DNA of 64,000 bases from Trema orientale. Lineage: Eukaryota > Streptophyta > Magnoliopsida > Rosales > Cannabaceae. The notes below the pieces were generated by a model, which was not told where the DNA came from, did not search any database, and worked only from the letters and a program-made list of their open reading frames with translations. Numbering within the stretch: the first letter of the stretch is position 1; each line of letters begins with the position of its first letter. The DNA lies in NCBI GenBank assembly GCA_002914845.1, contig JXTC01000157.1:413114-477113 (forward strand). Reading direction: 5' to 3'. Positions 34,369 through 46,900 of this stretch are shown one piece after another. A program made the position numbers and the translations under genes.

Positions 34369-35095
34369 ATGAATTCATAAACTCAAATTAACACATAATC
34401 ACATGATTGGCTTCACAGATGAACACATCTCAACCAACATTGTTGGACCGTTCCTCAGAGGATTTGGCGTGTGGTGGTCAGCTCAAGCTTAGGTCGGCTC
34501 AGCTCACTTTACATCTCTAAACTCATGAAGTCAAACTCAAATTAACACATGTAGGGATGGCAATATAACCCATGGTTACGGGTATCCGTGGTTATCCGAT
34601 CCGAATGGGGAGGAGAAAAACCGCTCAAGCGGGGAAATGATCGGGGCGGGGAATAACCGTACCGTTAATATGCGGGTATGGTACGGGGACGGTATTAGTA
34701 TAATCCGCACCGTACCCGCCCCGATATATATATTTACATAGAAAAATTATTATACATATAAATATCTATTTAATTTTANGATTTAGTATTTTCATCTTAA
34801 TTTTTTAATATTTTAATATTATCAATGGGTAATGGGTAACCGCAGTTTTTCCCGTTATCCATTGGTTAATACCCGCACCGTCCTCGCATCTAAAAGAATA
34901 GTTAATGGGGCGTGTATGGTATTGTGATTGACTTTCGGGGATGGGGATGGTAATTAAAAAATCGTCCCCGATCCGCCTCATTGTCATTCCTAAACACATG
35001 ATCACATGATGGGCTTCACAGATGAACACACCTCAACCAACATTGTTGGACCGTTCCTCAGAGGATTTGGCGTGTGGCGGTCAGCTCATGCTTAG
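34369..35095. repeat. ~150-bp tandem duplication split by a hAT MITE
   Basis: Unit one starts at about 34369 (AACTCATGAATTCATAAACT) and runs through TTGTTGGACCGTTCCTCAGA to about 34518. Unit two starts at about 34520 (AACTCATGAAGTCAAACTCA), is interrupted by the MITE at 34552-34992, and resumes at 34993 through a second TTGTTGGACCGTTCCTCAGA to about 35095. The two copies differ at only a few positions over the last 100 bases. Confidence 0.8.
34552..34992. mobile_element. hAT-type MITE with perfect 8-bp target duplication
   Basis: The ends are TAGGGATGGCAAT and the reverse complement TAGGAATGACAAT. AACACATG flanks both sides (34544-34551 and 34993-35000); an 8-bp duplication is the hAT signature. 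The subterminal regions are rich in GGGTA/CCGTACC motifs that partly pair with each other. One ambiguous base (N) lies at 34779. It is non-coding; a 74-codon minus-strand frame across the right half is incidental. Confidence 0.85.
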
Positions 35096-35312
35096 GCTAC
35101 CGTTAGCGACTTCAAAAAGTCAAGCTAATTAAGCTGATCTCCTGTGACGTCATTAAAAATGAACCCAAAAAAAAAGAGGAATGAAATGACTAAATTGAAG
35201 TGGGACCCACAAAGCGCCAGAGAATAGGAGAAATTCTATTCTAGTAGTCGCGTAAGGACCCTCAAACCCAGCCCTACAGTTTCGACCTCCTTTCCTTGCG
35301 ATATTGCCTTTC

Positions 35313-35320
35313 TATAAATT
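35313..35320 (+). promoter_or_regulatory. TATA box of the mitochondrial carrier gene
   Basis: TATAAATT is followed by a CT-rich leader. Transcription would start about 300 bases before the main start codon and include an upstream ORF. Confidence 0.55.
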
Positions 35321-35418
35321 CTATTCCCTCAGATCTTCGAACCATTATACCATTCATTCGTTTTCCTATCTTTTCTTTTCTTTTCTTTTCCTTTCTCCCA
35401 AACAATCTCTTATAGCAT

Positions 35419-35523
35419 ATGTCTCAAAGGCCTAACGTTCCTCACTCTTCCTCCATAGCCTTCGGCCTGCATTCTCATCTCCTGGTCTCCAGTGAGATGA
35501 ACCCTAGTTCCAACTGGTGTTAA
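35419..35523 (+). CDS. Upstream ORF (34 codons) in the carrier gene leader
   Basis: An ATG about 100 bases after the TATA box opens a 34-residue frame that ends in TAA 126 bases before the carrier's start codon. The peptide starts MSQRPNVPHSSS and ends EMNPSSNWC. Its composition is ordinary and protein-like, unlike the CT-rich leader around it. If the leader is transcribed as predicted, this frame would lie in the 5' untranslated region and could tune translation of the carrier. Whether it is conserved is unknown from one sequence. Confidence 0.45.
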   Translation: MSQRPNVPHSSSIAFGLHSHLLVSSEMNPSSNWC

Positions 35524-35649
35524 AAATATAGTTCTCCCGGAAAATTTTGTCGTATAACTAATCCCCATTTTTGGTATTCATTACCTTAAAAACCCAAAAA
35601 GCTTTTTCTTTGTTTGTTTCGCGAGAAATCTAAAAAGAAAATCTGAGAA

Positions 35650-36624
35650 ATGGGTGTCAAAGGTTTCGTCGAAGGAGGCATAGCTTCAATCGTAGCCGGG
35701 TGTTCAACCCACCCATTCGACCTCATCAAGGTCCGTATGCAGCTCCAGGGCGAAACCCACGCCCCGAACCCGAACCCGGCGGTCCAAACCCTCCGCCCGG
35801 CTCTCGCCTTCCACCCGACATCCGCCGCCGCCGCCGGATCCGTCCACGTCCCACCGCCACCGGCGGCGCGTGTCGGACCAATCGCCGTCGGCGTCCGCAT
35901 TGTGCAGCAGGAAGGGATCGCCGCCCTATTCTCCGGCGTCTCCGCCACCGTCCTACGGCAGACCCTGTACTCCACCACCCGGATGGGGCTGTACGACATC
36001 ATGAAGCAGAAGTGGACCGACCCGGCCTCTGGGAACATGCCCCTGACACGGAAGATCACGGCGGGTCTGATCGCCGGCGCGATCGGCGCCGCCGTGGGGA
36101 ACCCGGCCGACGTGGCGATGGTCCGCATGCAGGCCGACGGCCGGCTCCCGGCGGCCCAGCGCCGGAACTACACGAGCGTGGTGGACGCCATCGCCCGGAT
36201 GGCGCGCCAGGAAGGTGTCCGGAGCTTGTGGCGCGGGTCGTCGATGACGATCAACCGGGCCATGCTGGTGACGGCGTCGCAGCTGGCCTCGTACGACCAG
36301 ATCAAGGAGACGATCCTGGAGAGAGGGGTGATGAAGGACGGCCTCGGGACCCACATCACCTCGAGCTTCGCGGCGGGGTTCGTGGCGGCGGTTGCGTCGA
36401 ACCCGGTGGACGTCATCAAGACCCGGGTTATGAACATGAAGGTGGAGCCCGGGGCGGCGCCGCCGTACACGGGGGCTCTTGACTGTGCCCTCAAGACGGT
36501 GCGTTCCGAGGGCCCATTTGCTCTGTACAAAGGGTTCATCCCCACGATCTCGAGGCAAGGGCCTTTCACGGTGGTGCTGTTCGTGACGCTGGAGCAGGTT
36601 CGGAAGTTGCTCAAGGATTTCTGA
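35650..36624 (+). CDS. DIC: Mitochondrial dicarboxylate / uncoupling-type carrier, intronless
   Basis: 324-residue inner-membrane transporter of the mitochondrial carrier family. It has three ~100-residue repeats, each with the family signature: HPFDLIK (residues 21-27), NPADVAMVRMQ (151-161) and NPVDVIKTR (251-259). The second signature has Met where the charged residue usually stands, as in plant DIC/PUMP4-6 proteins, which exchange malate, oxaloacetate, phosphate or sulfate. The start MGVKGFVEGGIASIVAGCST is typical of the DIC1-3 (PUMP4-6) group. A Pro/Ala-rich loop (about 38-75) separates helices 1 and 2, a trait of this subgroup. There are no introns, as in the Arabidopsis DIC genes. The coding region is strongly GC-rich in an AT-rich setting, so long open frames occur on all frames; they are shadows. 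Confidence 0.95.
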   Translation: MGVKGFVEGGIASIVAGCSTHPFDLIKVRMQLQGETHAPNPNPAVQTLRPALAFHPTSAAAAGSVHVPPPPAARVGPIAVGVRIVQQEGIAALFSGVSATVLRQTLYSTTRMGLYDIMKQKWTDPASGNMPLTRKITAGLIAGAIGAAVGNPADVAMVRMQADGRLPAAQRRNYTSVVDAIARMARQEGVRSLWRGSSMTINRAMLVTASQLASYDQIKETILERGVMKDGLGTHITSSFAAGFVAAVASNPVDVIKTRVMNMKVEPGAAPPYTGALDCALKTVRSEGPFALYKGFIPTISRQGPFTVVLFVTLEQVRKLLKDF

Positions 36625-36639
36625 TTATGATATGATGAT

Positions 36640-38245
36640 GACGATTAAGAGTATTAAAATATTGTTTTAAGTATAATTATTATTGTTATCAATATTAGCT
36701 TCCTGGAGTATTGGGATGGGAATTTAGGAGTAATAATTTAAGGGGGGAAAAAAAGAATTAAGATGTGGGAAACGTGGTGTTATCACTCTGGATCTTATTT
36801 CGTCTCCTTGTGTCTTTAAATTTTAAATTTCTTTGTAATGTGTTATTTAAGATATAATTATTTTGCCGCAAAATCTTCTTCTTTGTTGTATTTTGTTTTT
36901 TTGGTTTGAGATGAGGTCGAGCGTTATAAATATGAAATCAAGAATATGAAATTGATCTAGAATGTAGAACTGGCAACTTGATCATGAAATGTGTTTACTG
37001 GGGAAGGTTTTATTTGGGTTCTAGTTCTAAATTTATGCTTTGAATAATATAAAATGTCTTGTTTTTGGTGGCATGAGGTCAAGACTGGGTTCCTGAGTCC
37101 AGACTTTAAGGAAATTTGTCAAAAGAAGAGTCGAAAAAAAGGCATAAAATAAAAGACATTAACATTGGTCCCTTGCAAAACGCAACCAAAAAAGAGAGAT
37201 TTGCAACTTTGTCAAAAGTTTCGATCTTTATGTGTTCATGTCATGGGTGTGGACACATTAATGATGCGAAAGTTCGATTCATCCAACATTTGTAATTTTG
37301 GTTCAAAGATTGGATTTTAGTTATTATTGTAGAATATTGGATATAGTACGAAATATTAAAAGTCGTTCCGTGGGAGAAGAGTGTTTGTCTGTGTCCAAAG
37401 ACTTTTAAACCAATAAAATATTTGTTAAAAAGATATTTGTTAAGGATTCAATAGCGTTACAAGTAGTAAATCATCATATTTTGTTGTGAGTTCTACATTA
37501 GGGCCGTTTACTGGTGTGAATTTCACGTGGGGCCATATGCCAGTGAACTTTCTGAATGTTACACTTTCTGTTGATTAAACATCTCATTTAATTTAACAAC
37601 TACTTCTACGGTGAGGGATCAATTCGAATTATTTAAAAGTTCATTAGTCAAGTTTATTCACTTGGCCAAAAACCACGTAAGTAAGCTAGCAGTTGATATC
37701 CATGGGTTAACACAGATATATCAAATGTGAAAGATAAGATCATTCGTGCTTCGTAGTACTCGGCACGGTTTACCAAAACATTGTATCGTAGTTATATCAA
37801 CCTAACTCATAGGAACATGTACATCTTGTGTCATACCAGGCAGGGTGAATCCAAATCACAATTAGTTCTCAATTTTTAATTTACCATTTAATATATATTA
37901 CTACAAAAGAACAAATCTAGTAATATCAATTTAAGTGTGAGACTTAAAATTAATTTTTATTTAGTCGTTACTCTAATCTAGTAATAATTATTGGTATAGT
38001 TGATTATCATGTTATTAATTTTAAAAATAATTATTTAATATTTTAAGTAAAAACAAAAAATATTTTTTAAGTATCTAAGTATCATGCTTGTGCAGTGCTC
38101 ATGCTCAAGATCATGTTGTGCTATATTGGCCCATAGTGCATAAAAACATGAATTTAGCATGGCTTAGTACCTCGTGTCGTGCTTGACACATATTAAGGTC
38201 ACTTCGACTATGTCGTATTTGAATTTTTCCACGATGTATCATCAT
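36640..38245. other. 3' flank of the carrier gene and intergenic DNA
   Basis: AT-rich DNA with no gene. TGTAAT and AATATT signals just after the stop fit a plant 3' end. Confidence 0.45.
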
Positions 38246-38281
38246 GTCTAATGGATGGCTTGACCCATTTGACATCTCTAG
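38040..38281. repeat. Probable hAT-type MITE remnant (one end recognised)
   Basis: The right end, read in reverse, starts TAGAGATGTCAAATGGGTCA. It leads into a region rich in CGTGC/GCATGG motifs, a layout common in plant hAT MITEs. The other end and the target duplication were not found. Confidence 0.35.
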
Positions 38282-38284
38282 CAA

Positions 38285-40620
38285 CCCAATAGAAGTTTTG
38301 GACGGAATAAAGGGACGTCAAAATTAAATAGATTTTTAAAAAAATAAGGAAAAAAATTTCTTCTCATTGTTTGTGTATAAAGATTGGATGCCTTTTTTTT
38401 TCCTTTCTTTTGTTGGACTATGAAAGGTGAAAAGGCATCAGCGACACATCAGAAAAAACAAAAAACAAACGCAAATAGGGGAGCTTGGAAGTGGATTTCT
38501 GAGATGTTTTATTTTTTAACTAATATATTTCCTCAATTTTTTTTAATACTATTTCCACTTAAGTATGGTATTTATTACTTTGAGAAACATGAATCACTAG
38601 CAGATGTAAATGAACTCTTTAATGCTATCTTTTTTTTTCCCCCCGGAATATTCACGTTGATGCAAATAATTGACACTTTTTTTGATAAAATATAATAAAT
38701 AGGTTTTAATAATGCATCATCTATTAGAAAATTTCATAGTAAGACCAATAGGTCAAAAGCAAAGTGCATGTACAAAAAGAGGGGACTAGTCCCAAGGGAG
38801 GCCCAACTGGAATTGCACACAGGAATCGGAAAAAATTCTTCCACCAATATATGAGGCTGTTATTAGTGGCACATATTCTACTTGAGTCTTTATGGGACTA
38901 TACATGTATATATGAATGGCCTGTTGATCAGCACATATTCCAGTTTGTTATGTGCTTTACAAAAACATCTTTTAGTTTTAGGTTCTTTCAGTAATTTAAT
39001 TTTTTTCATTACCTAAACTACCAAAATGGCCAAAATAATAAACCAAAATGAAGCAAACAATAATTCTATTTGGAATATAACTGGGGGAGATCTGGCACAT
39101 GGAGCACATGGTCATGCCCGAACACAATATGTTAGGAAGCAAAGCTTTTTTTTTTTTTTAAATTTTATGATGAACAGAAAACTTTTGCGTGTGGGCCCCT
39201 TAAGCCATTGTTTCTAACTTGTTCGTATTAATTTATTTACTGTTTCAGAAGGACGCTAGGATTCGTTGAATGCTTGAAGCCTATGGGCCCCACAAAGGCC
39301 CATTTATGAAGCTGAAGCCGCCTGAGCCGAAGGCATAATACCTTTCTTTAGTGTCTGAATTTAATAGTCAATTACTCATTGCATTGTTGATTAAATTATG
39401 GAGCTAAAATCAATCACGAAGGAGATAATTTCTCCTACAACGCCTCCTTGATTTTGGGTGATCAGATTGAAATATGACCGTACACGTGGATAATGGATGT
39501 TGACTAGGATCCAACTGCATATTCACTGCACTTGGATATTTTTCTTTGCAGAATGCTGTGGCATATTTGATATGTGTTCCCTTCCCTATATGTATTTTTT
39601 TTTTTTTTTTTGAGTGGGTTCCCTATATGTAATTGAATGAAAGTGGACCTTTATTAAAAAAGATGATGGGACTAATTAGTATCTTATTTCATGTTGCTCA
39701 TGTCATCATATATATTATTATTATTATTTTAATTATTTTTAACTTTTTGGGTGAAATATGCCATAGTTTGAACTTTGTCACATCTCTAAAGTACTAGTGG
39801 AGCCTAACAATTTCTGGTTGGGATTTAGATGGAAGTTCATGGAAAGCTAGTGTTCTAAAGTATAGACATGTTAACATATATGACATGTAGGTAGTTCACT
39901 TCAGCCATAACCTAACTGGCTAACTCCAAATTCGAACAAAATATTTTAATGTTAATACTTCAGAAATTATTGATCCCAGATTTACAATTGTAGATTATCT
40001 AACTTATTATGCCATATACCTATTAACTTATATTGGCCACAAGGTTGGTGGGAGAAGCCTAGAAGGAAGGCACCAAATATAATATTTATTAGTGGTAAAG
40101 GTAACCTACGAGAATTACTGTAACGTGGCAATAGTTCTGCTGCTGTGTGGTCCATAGTGAAATATAAAGTATCAACCCACACGAAAATTATATTGAACTG
40201 TATATTTTATTTCCTTTCTTAACAGATGGAGACGTAATAGATAGTCATAAAGATTCAGTATAAATAATAAAAATATATAGAATACTTACACCAATAACAA
40301 ATCCTAATCATTAAAAGGTGTTTGATAGAAATGAGGAGGATGTATGAGAAAAGTAACCAAAATGATATATAATTTTATAAAAATGTACATGTGACATCCT
40401 CAAATCATTTGAATCTAAGTATCTAACCATGAAACTATATATGCCGACCCAAAATTCTGACCTTAAAAGACTGTACATTTTCCTCACTAGGAAATTAGAA
40501 TAGAGGAAAAATGAAAAAATAATAAGCGAACAAAAATACAGTCACCACGGAGGCCGTGATAACAACCCATATCAAAAGGGGGGAAAAAATAGAGAACTCC
40601 CAAAAAGACTCAGAATTGAC
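38285..40620. other. Intergenic DNA
   Basis: AT-rich DNA. A 103-codon open frame at 38384 runs over Phe/Lys-rich low-complexity DNA and has no domain; other frames are shorter. No gene is recognised. Confidence 0.45.
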
Positions 40621-40631
40621 TCCAGTTGTCA

Positions 40632-40808
40632 ATATATATTTTTTTTAAAAGAATTTTTTGGTTTAAATAAATAGAGTCTAGGGTGGGCTGGTGGCCCTGC
40701 ATTTTTCCAGGCTACCAAACTATAATAGGGACTCGAACCTTAAATCTCTTCTGAAAAAAGAGAATGAGAGTAAAGGGTGTGAAGGCAACCACTCTTGCCA
40801 CCAGTTGA
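40632..40808 (-). mobile_element. tRNA-derived SINE
   Basis: Read on the minus strand it begins TCAACTGGTGGCAAGAGTGG, containing a Pol III A box (40789-40800). A B box GGTTCGAGTCC follows at 40729-40739, 50-60 bases downstream. The body ends in an A-rich tail (TTTAAAAAAAATATATAT). AGTTGTCA flanks both sides (40624-40631 and 40809-40816). Promoter boxes, length (177 bp), tail and target duplication together identify a SINE. It sits about 106 bases beyond the stop codon of the 21-exon gene, in the same orientation, probably within its 3' untranslated region. Confidence 0.8.
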
Positions 40809-40914
40809 AGTTGTCAGTAGTCTGACTTGTGACTTGGTTTTCTTCATCTCTAATTCGGCTTTAGAACGAAGAAGAACAAGAACATGGTTATAATAGTTAG
40901 ATTTTGACTGACTT

Positions 40915-43900
40915 CTATCCCAATCCAGCATCCTTACAGAGCATGGAATGAATTTCCCTCATGGATCCTGGTAGCTCCAGGTCTTTCCCATGCAGTGAGT
41001 TCCCACGCAGATTCTGCATTTCTGATGCAAATATCTCATTCAGAATCTGCAACCAAAAAGAGCATTTTGTCGAATATTACTATATTAGTTAGTACAAGAA
41101 CTAGATTTAATAAAAGAGAGATAAAAGAAATACTTGTAAAATTAGGAGGGATATAAAAAGTGCAAAAGAAAAATCCGATTTCAATACTTTTTGGGGTCCA
41201 AAACCAACATTTTATTATCGGTACATGCCAATAATTTCAATCATTATATGAAAATCAAGAAAGAAGATTTTATTTTGACAGCTTAGTAACAAAGGAGCAT
41301 GTTCTCCGATTTCGAACTTGAATTCGCTAAGTGGGTTCTAGGAATTTCCGGGTTACGAAGTAAAATGGGTGTTTTGGATTAAATTAGTGGTTTATGATAT
41401 GTCAAGCATGTGCTTTGATGATTGTAATCAGTTTACTCTATATAGCTAAGGAAATCATCTTACTAATTTCTTTGACAAAAGCTCGGTGGACTTGAATTTA
41501 AAGTCTAAAAAACCTCCTACAGTTTTACAAAGTAAAATAGACTGTAGAAAGCTCAGTGTGCCAAGTGCAACTTACAGACACAGCAACCCGTAAGCCTTTG
41601 TACCATGATCTCTTCTCTTTCCCATCTTCCAAAAGATGCAGTATATCCTGCATGGTGATGGAGTTAGAAAACGAAAAAAAAGAGAGGAAGAAATCAAAGT
41701 CAGAAAGATCCATCTAAACATTCTGATCCAAAGAGTTGAGCAATGAATATTTTCATATCGATATGCATACTACCACTTAAAGTTTTACCTGTCCCATTCG
41801 TTCCCAGAATTCTCGACAGATCTGTATAAACACTGGAGGTTCAACAACAGTATCAAGGTGATGAATTGTCTTTACAAGTAGATCTTTCAAGGGCTGCATT
41901 CGGCTTTGTAAGTCCAATTCTTCCTCTTTTGAGTCTCGAATTATGTTCTTCAACTTTGTTGAACTCTGCACTCTTGTCTGTATTTCAAACAAACAAAGAA
42001 CAATAGTAGTATCAGCAAACACCTCTCCCTGTTATCTAACATCAAAAAGAAGAAGAAGAAGAAGAAGAAGGGACTCTCTTCTTACGTTGTCTGCGAGTTT
42101 CTCTACAATTGCCTGCCCGTAACTTCTGAATTTGGCTCTCAGCATAACTTTGACATCATTAAGATGTTCTCCTATGACAGAATGTCCATCATCAGGAAAG
42201 CAAGAACTCCAAGACTTCAACAGGGTTTCTATTTTTGGGCATCGCAGGTCCAGCAATCTTCTCATTGAATTTAAAAGAACTCCCAGCTGGAAAATCCCAG
42301 AATTTTCTTTTAAAAAAAATACATATTCCCAATTAAAAACAGCAAAAATAAGATCTCAGGATTCAGAAATAAACCTCATCTGGGACCAAATAGATGTTGA
42401 CTGTTCCTTTCGATAGCTTCTGGACATATTTTAGTCCAAAAATCTTGTTGGTCAGATTATCCTTCAGTGGTGATATAACATCAGTAAACTGCTTCTCTAC
42501 AGCTTCAAAAGTTGCTTTCTCAACATCTGCAATGGCCTTTTTTAACAAAACTCAAAAATGTCAAAAAGTTTATGTAATTAGTCGAATCTCAACAGGAAAT
42601 TAAATAAAAAGAAATAACGACAAATTTCAAACATACATTCTCCAACATAGCAATATATTCTGGCCAGCGGCAAAGAATAGTTTGGTATTCATTAATTGCC
42701 TCCTCTAGGCGGTCAAACATTTCATCAATGAAAGGAGACGTTGAATGTTGTGATCCAACACTACAGGATTTCACCTGAAAGTGTTGAATTTGTGGTCAGT
42801 TGCCACTAAGTTAAAAGGAGTAGAAGGAAGATTTGTTAAGTCATCCAAATTCATTTTGGAAAATTAAAAGAAAGATGTATTTTGTGTGAAACATCATAAA
42901 TGTGTCTGAAAAGCATATATTTACCTTTTCTTGTTTGCAAAACTCAAGCAGATCAAGCCGCTTGTCTTGAATCCAGCGGGTTATATATGAGTTGAATAAC
43001 TCTTTGGCATCAACTCCACCATTGACAGGACTAAAGTTTTTTTTCCACCAGTTAAGACAATAGACCAATAAACACAAAAATCATCATAAATCAGAGAAAA
43101 GAATATTATTACTTGACATTCCAGAGAGGAAGATCCCTTTGAAGGTCTGCTGCTGCAAGAACAAGTTGAGAAACAGGACCAGACGGGCCAGGAGGAGGGC
43201 ATGCAACAAGGAAAGCACGCAGTCTACTGGATAGCTCCACGCTATATATGGATGAAGATATATTTGAAACTTCTATAAAACTGCAGAGATAGAAAATTTA
43301 AGCCATTCAGCAATAATTTATCAATTACAGATATAAGCACCGCGAAAAATTTGGAACTGCTGGTCAAGAAGCAAGATGAAAAAGTCAACGACTTTTGTTC
43401 CATCAAGAATCATTCATAAAATTTCAAAAGGAGGAAAAAATAAACCCCCAAGAGTGAAAATTTTCAAACCACAAACTGACATCGTTTATATACCTTGGAA
43501 GCACATGCTGATTGTGAATTTCCACGTCTGTGAAAATTTCAGTTCTGATATTCAAAATCAGATATCTCATTTTCTCATAAGAAGTCGAGAGATCAATCGG
43601 CGTTCCCTCATTACCTCTCACTACTATAAACTCATCTGTTTCTGCCACATGCCTTCTTAACCTCTTCTTTGTAGCAGCCTGTAGAAGCCAGTTTGAACTT
43701 GTTAAGAGAGTAAAAAGGGGCAACTACTGGAAGTACCAAGCTGACCTGGTGAACCTGGGATACGTCACCTGAAAATATCTACACAATTTCAACTGTGCCT
43801 CAGGACTCAAAATATCATGCAGAAGAGTGTATAACTTGATAGCAGGTGCCAAAGCAGGTGCCACCAACCCACTGGCTGGCCTAAAAACATCAATCATTCC

Positions 43901-46900
43901 CGATGGTGAAGATTCATCCAGCGACTTGTAGTTCTCAAAAACCAAAGCAAGTACGTCCTTTATTTGATCTTCTACGTCTCCCAGGATTCGTTTCTGGTTA
44001 ACAAATCATGAAACCTTTGTCAGACTTACGAAGACATTCTTTGACACCATTTAGAAAGCTAATTACACCAAATCTTGAGCTTTTAGGAGGCAGCTTTTAT
44101 ATTCCAACAGCAAAACTAGTTGAGTCTGTAATATTTTTTAGTACAAATCATGCTGATAAAAGCGAAAGAACATCAATCATTGAAGTAAAATAAAAATACA
44201 GTTTAGCCCAGACCTCTTGATGACTCAAGGTATTCCTTCCGTTTCCCTTGATCAATACATGAGATAGCAAATCATATACTAAGTTCAGACAGTACTCTGT
44301 GGGTGTAGCCACATCCATTATATATGAAAGATATCTGCAAGTAAAAAATGACTAATTTAGTTGCACTTTTAAGATCCAAAACAATGTATCACAAGCTTGA
44401 ATAAACTGACTGCCCTTATAGCATATCCCATTACCTTAATTTTGTGTACACATCTGACACTCCATAGTATGATGAAAATTCTGTCACAAGCCACTTCCAG
44501 GGGTCTTTTAGTATCAAATTTCTCTGGTTAAATTGCTGAAGTTTGAAAGCAACTTCTAGGAGAAAATCGTATGCCATTGTTTCTGCAACAGAGCCACACT
44601 TCCAGTGGAAAAGAGTGAAATAAGTATCATTGACACATTTCAAAGTTAAACCTCAGCCTCCATGGTATCTATACAACTATAACACACTAAGAATAAATTC
44701 ATATAAGCTTTCATTAAAGAACAGTAGTTAGAATATGGTGTATTAGTAACCTCTTATACAAGGAATATTATGTCATAATTAATTGCTCATATAATCTTTT
44801 CAATTATACTCTAGAGACTTAAAATCATTGTAAATCCACAAGTTTTTCTAGGAGTGAGTTCTCATCTACCTTAGGATGATCACTTGGACTTCTTGTATAC
44901 TTTATGTATAGTTGTACTCTGCCAACAGATTCATGCTCCGGATCACTGTATATAGGCCACCACCGCAGCTTCTCATCCTGCATTCAACCAGAAATTTATC
45001 TTTGATTAGGAACAAACTGTATTATTGTTGGTATATAAATAAAATACAAAAATGTGACAAGAAGCCAACTGGAGTTACAACTCCAATCCAATCCCTCATT
45101 GGAGCAGTAAATGACAGTTCCTAAAGTCTTTTGTACACGAAACATCCACCCACACTGACAAGGCCAAACGCAGAAAACTCCAAATTCCTTCAAAAACCAA
45201 GATCATAAATTTATAGCACTGAACAGTGTGAAAATAAATGGTCCAAAGATTCACAGCTCTTTTTGCATTCAACCAAAATTTAGACTCTTCAATGCAATTA
45301 TATAACTTTCAAAGCAATAGGTATGATAAAAAAAAGTTAGAAAATCATACTGGGTTATCAGCTATGGCAGCCACTTGAACTTGGACTCGACCATAAAGAT
45401 GTCCCTTAGAATCTTGAACATCAACAACCAAATAATCACCAAGACCATCTGGAAAGCTGAATTAACCAACATGAGTGAGCATATATTTCATCAACACGAG
45501 AAAAAAAACAGTGAAGATGAAAAAACATAAAGCAATCAATAACATACAACATATGTTCTTCACCAGATCCTGGTCGCACACGAACAGCATCTCCATCGGA
45601 TGAACTTCTCAATTTTGCCAAGCAAGAATATGATTCTGTAAACCAGACACCACCACAATTAGATAATAGCATAGAAGGAAAAACTGAACTGGCTTCAAAG
45701 AACCAGAAACTGGTAACCACTCTTACCATAATTTTCACTCTAAGAAAACTGTCATAACTCTACCAAAAACACTTTAAAAATCATAGTGCAGCTCATATAA
45801 AATATTAAATGCCAACTTTGATAGTCATTTCAGCAAGAAAAATGACCAATTTCTGAGTCCTAATGAAATCAAGTAAGAATACCATACCTTGAGCCACTTG
45901 ATCGTATGATAAGGAACTACTGCATAAATTTGTTGCCCCAACTTTTAGCACCTCAGAGACCTGCTTCATGTATCTACTGACAGCTTTTGTGTAAGCCAAG
46001 CTCCTGCTAGAAAAGGAACCATTTGCAGGAACCTGAGGTGCTAGACGAACTTTCCTTATAGACTTCCAACCAGAAGATAAATTTGCTTTCAAATTAAAAT
46101 ATTGTCTTTGTAAGGATTCTTTCTCGAGCACCGGTGACTTTAGAATTGATAAGCTGCTGCAGGCAGGAGTTGTGTTGGTACCAATCTTCACCTTACGCAC
46201 TATACAATGACAAAGGTTGAGAGTGATTTTAAAGGCTCTAACGCTGACATGGATAATAGGAACAAAACTACATGGAAAAATAAATCTAACTTTACCTTGC
46301 AATTTCATCTTGCCAGAAGTTTTCCTCGATTGTTGAGCAGGTCCCTGACTGACTAGCTCTGCTGATCGTTTTTCCATTAACTCATCCTCTGACTGTAATA
46401 GTACATGCCTAAGACTAGAATTGTAGTAAGAAAACGTCAGGAACCAAAAGGAGTTAAGAATATTGAGTACAAGTTATACTAAGACATCACAGTGACATGT
46501 CAAAGAAAAGTGCTGCATAATATTTATAATAAAAAAAGGGCTCCCTTGCCAGTGAATGAACGTGTAGAATACTACAAGTCTACACAAAAACGAATTAACA
46601 TTGAATTCTCCTTAAAATTGACAATTGAATTAAGTAACGAATAAATTATCGCAACTGGCGGCTAATAGAAGTGCTCTAAACAATGACAAGGCTGTCCAAC
46701 TCACCCAAAGGCATCTCGCAGCAATGCACATTCATTCTCCAAAAAACAGTGCACTTCACTAGAACCACGCAGAGCCCAAGCGTGGAGACAAAGGCGAACA
46801 CAAGCATCATAAGAAACCACAGCACACCAAGTGCCTTGCTCACTGAATCCAATTCAAAAACAAATCAACATGGTAAACAGAAGAAGTTATTCGAACATCT

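Noticed and set aside
35586-36614. Several long frames overlapping the carrier gene on both strands
   Set aside because: High GC content removes stop codons in all frames. Only the 324-codon plus frame carries the carrier signatures.
38384-38695. 103-codon Phe/Lys-rich frame
   Set aside because: Low-complexity translation of T- and A-runs without domain or gene signals.
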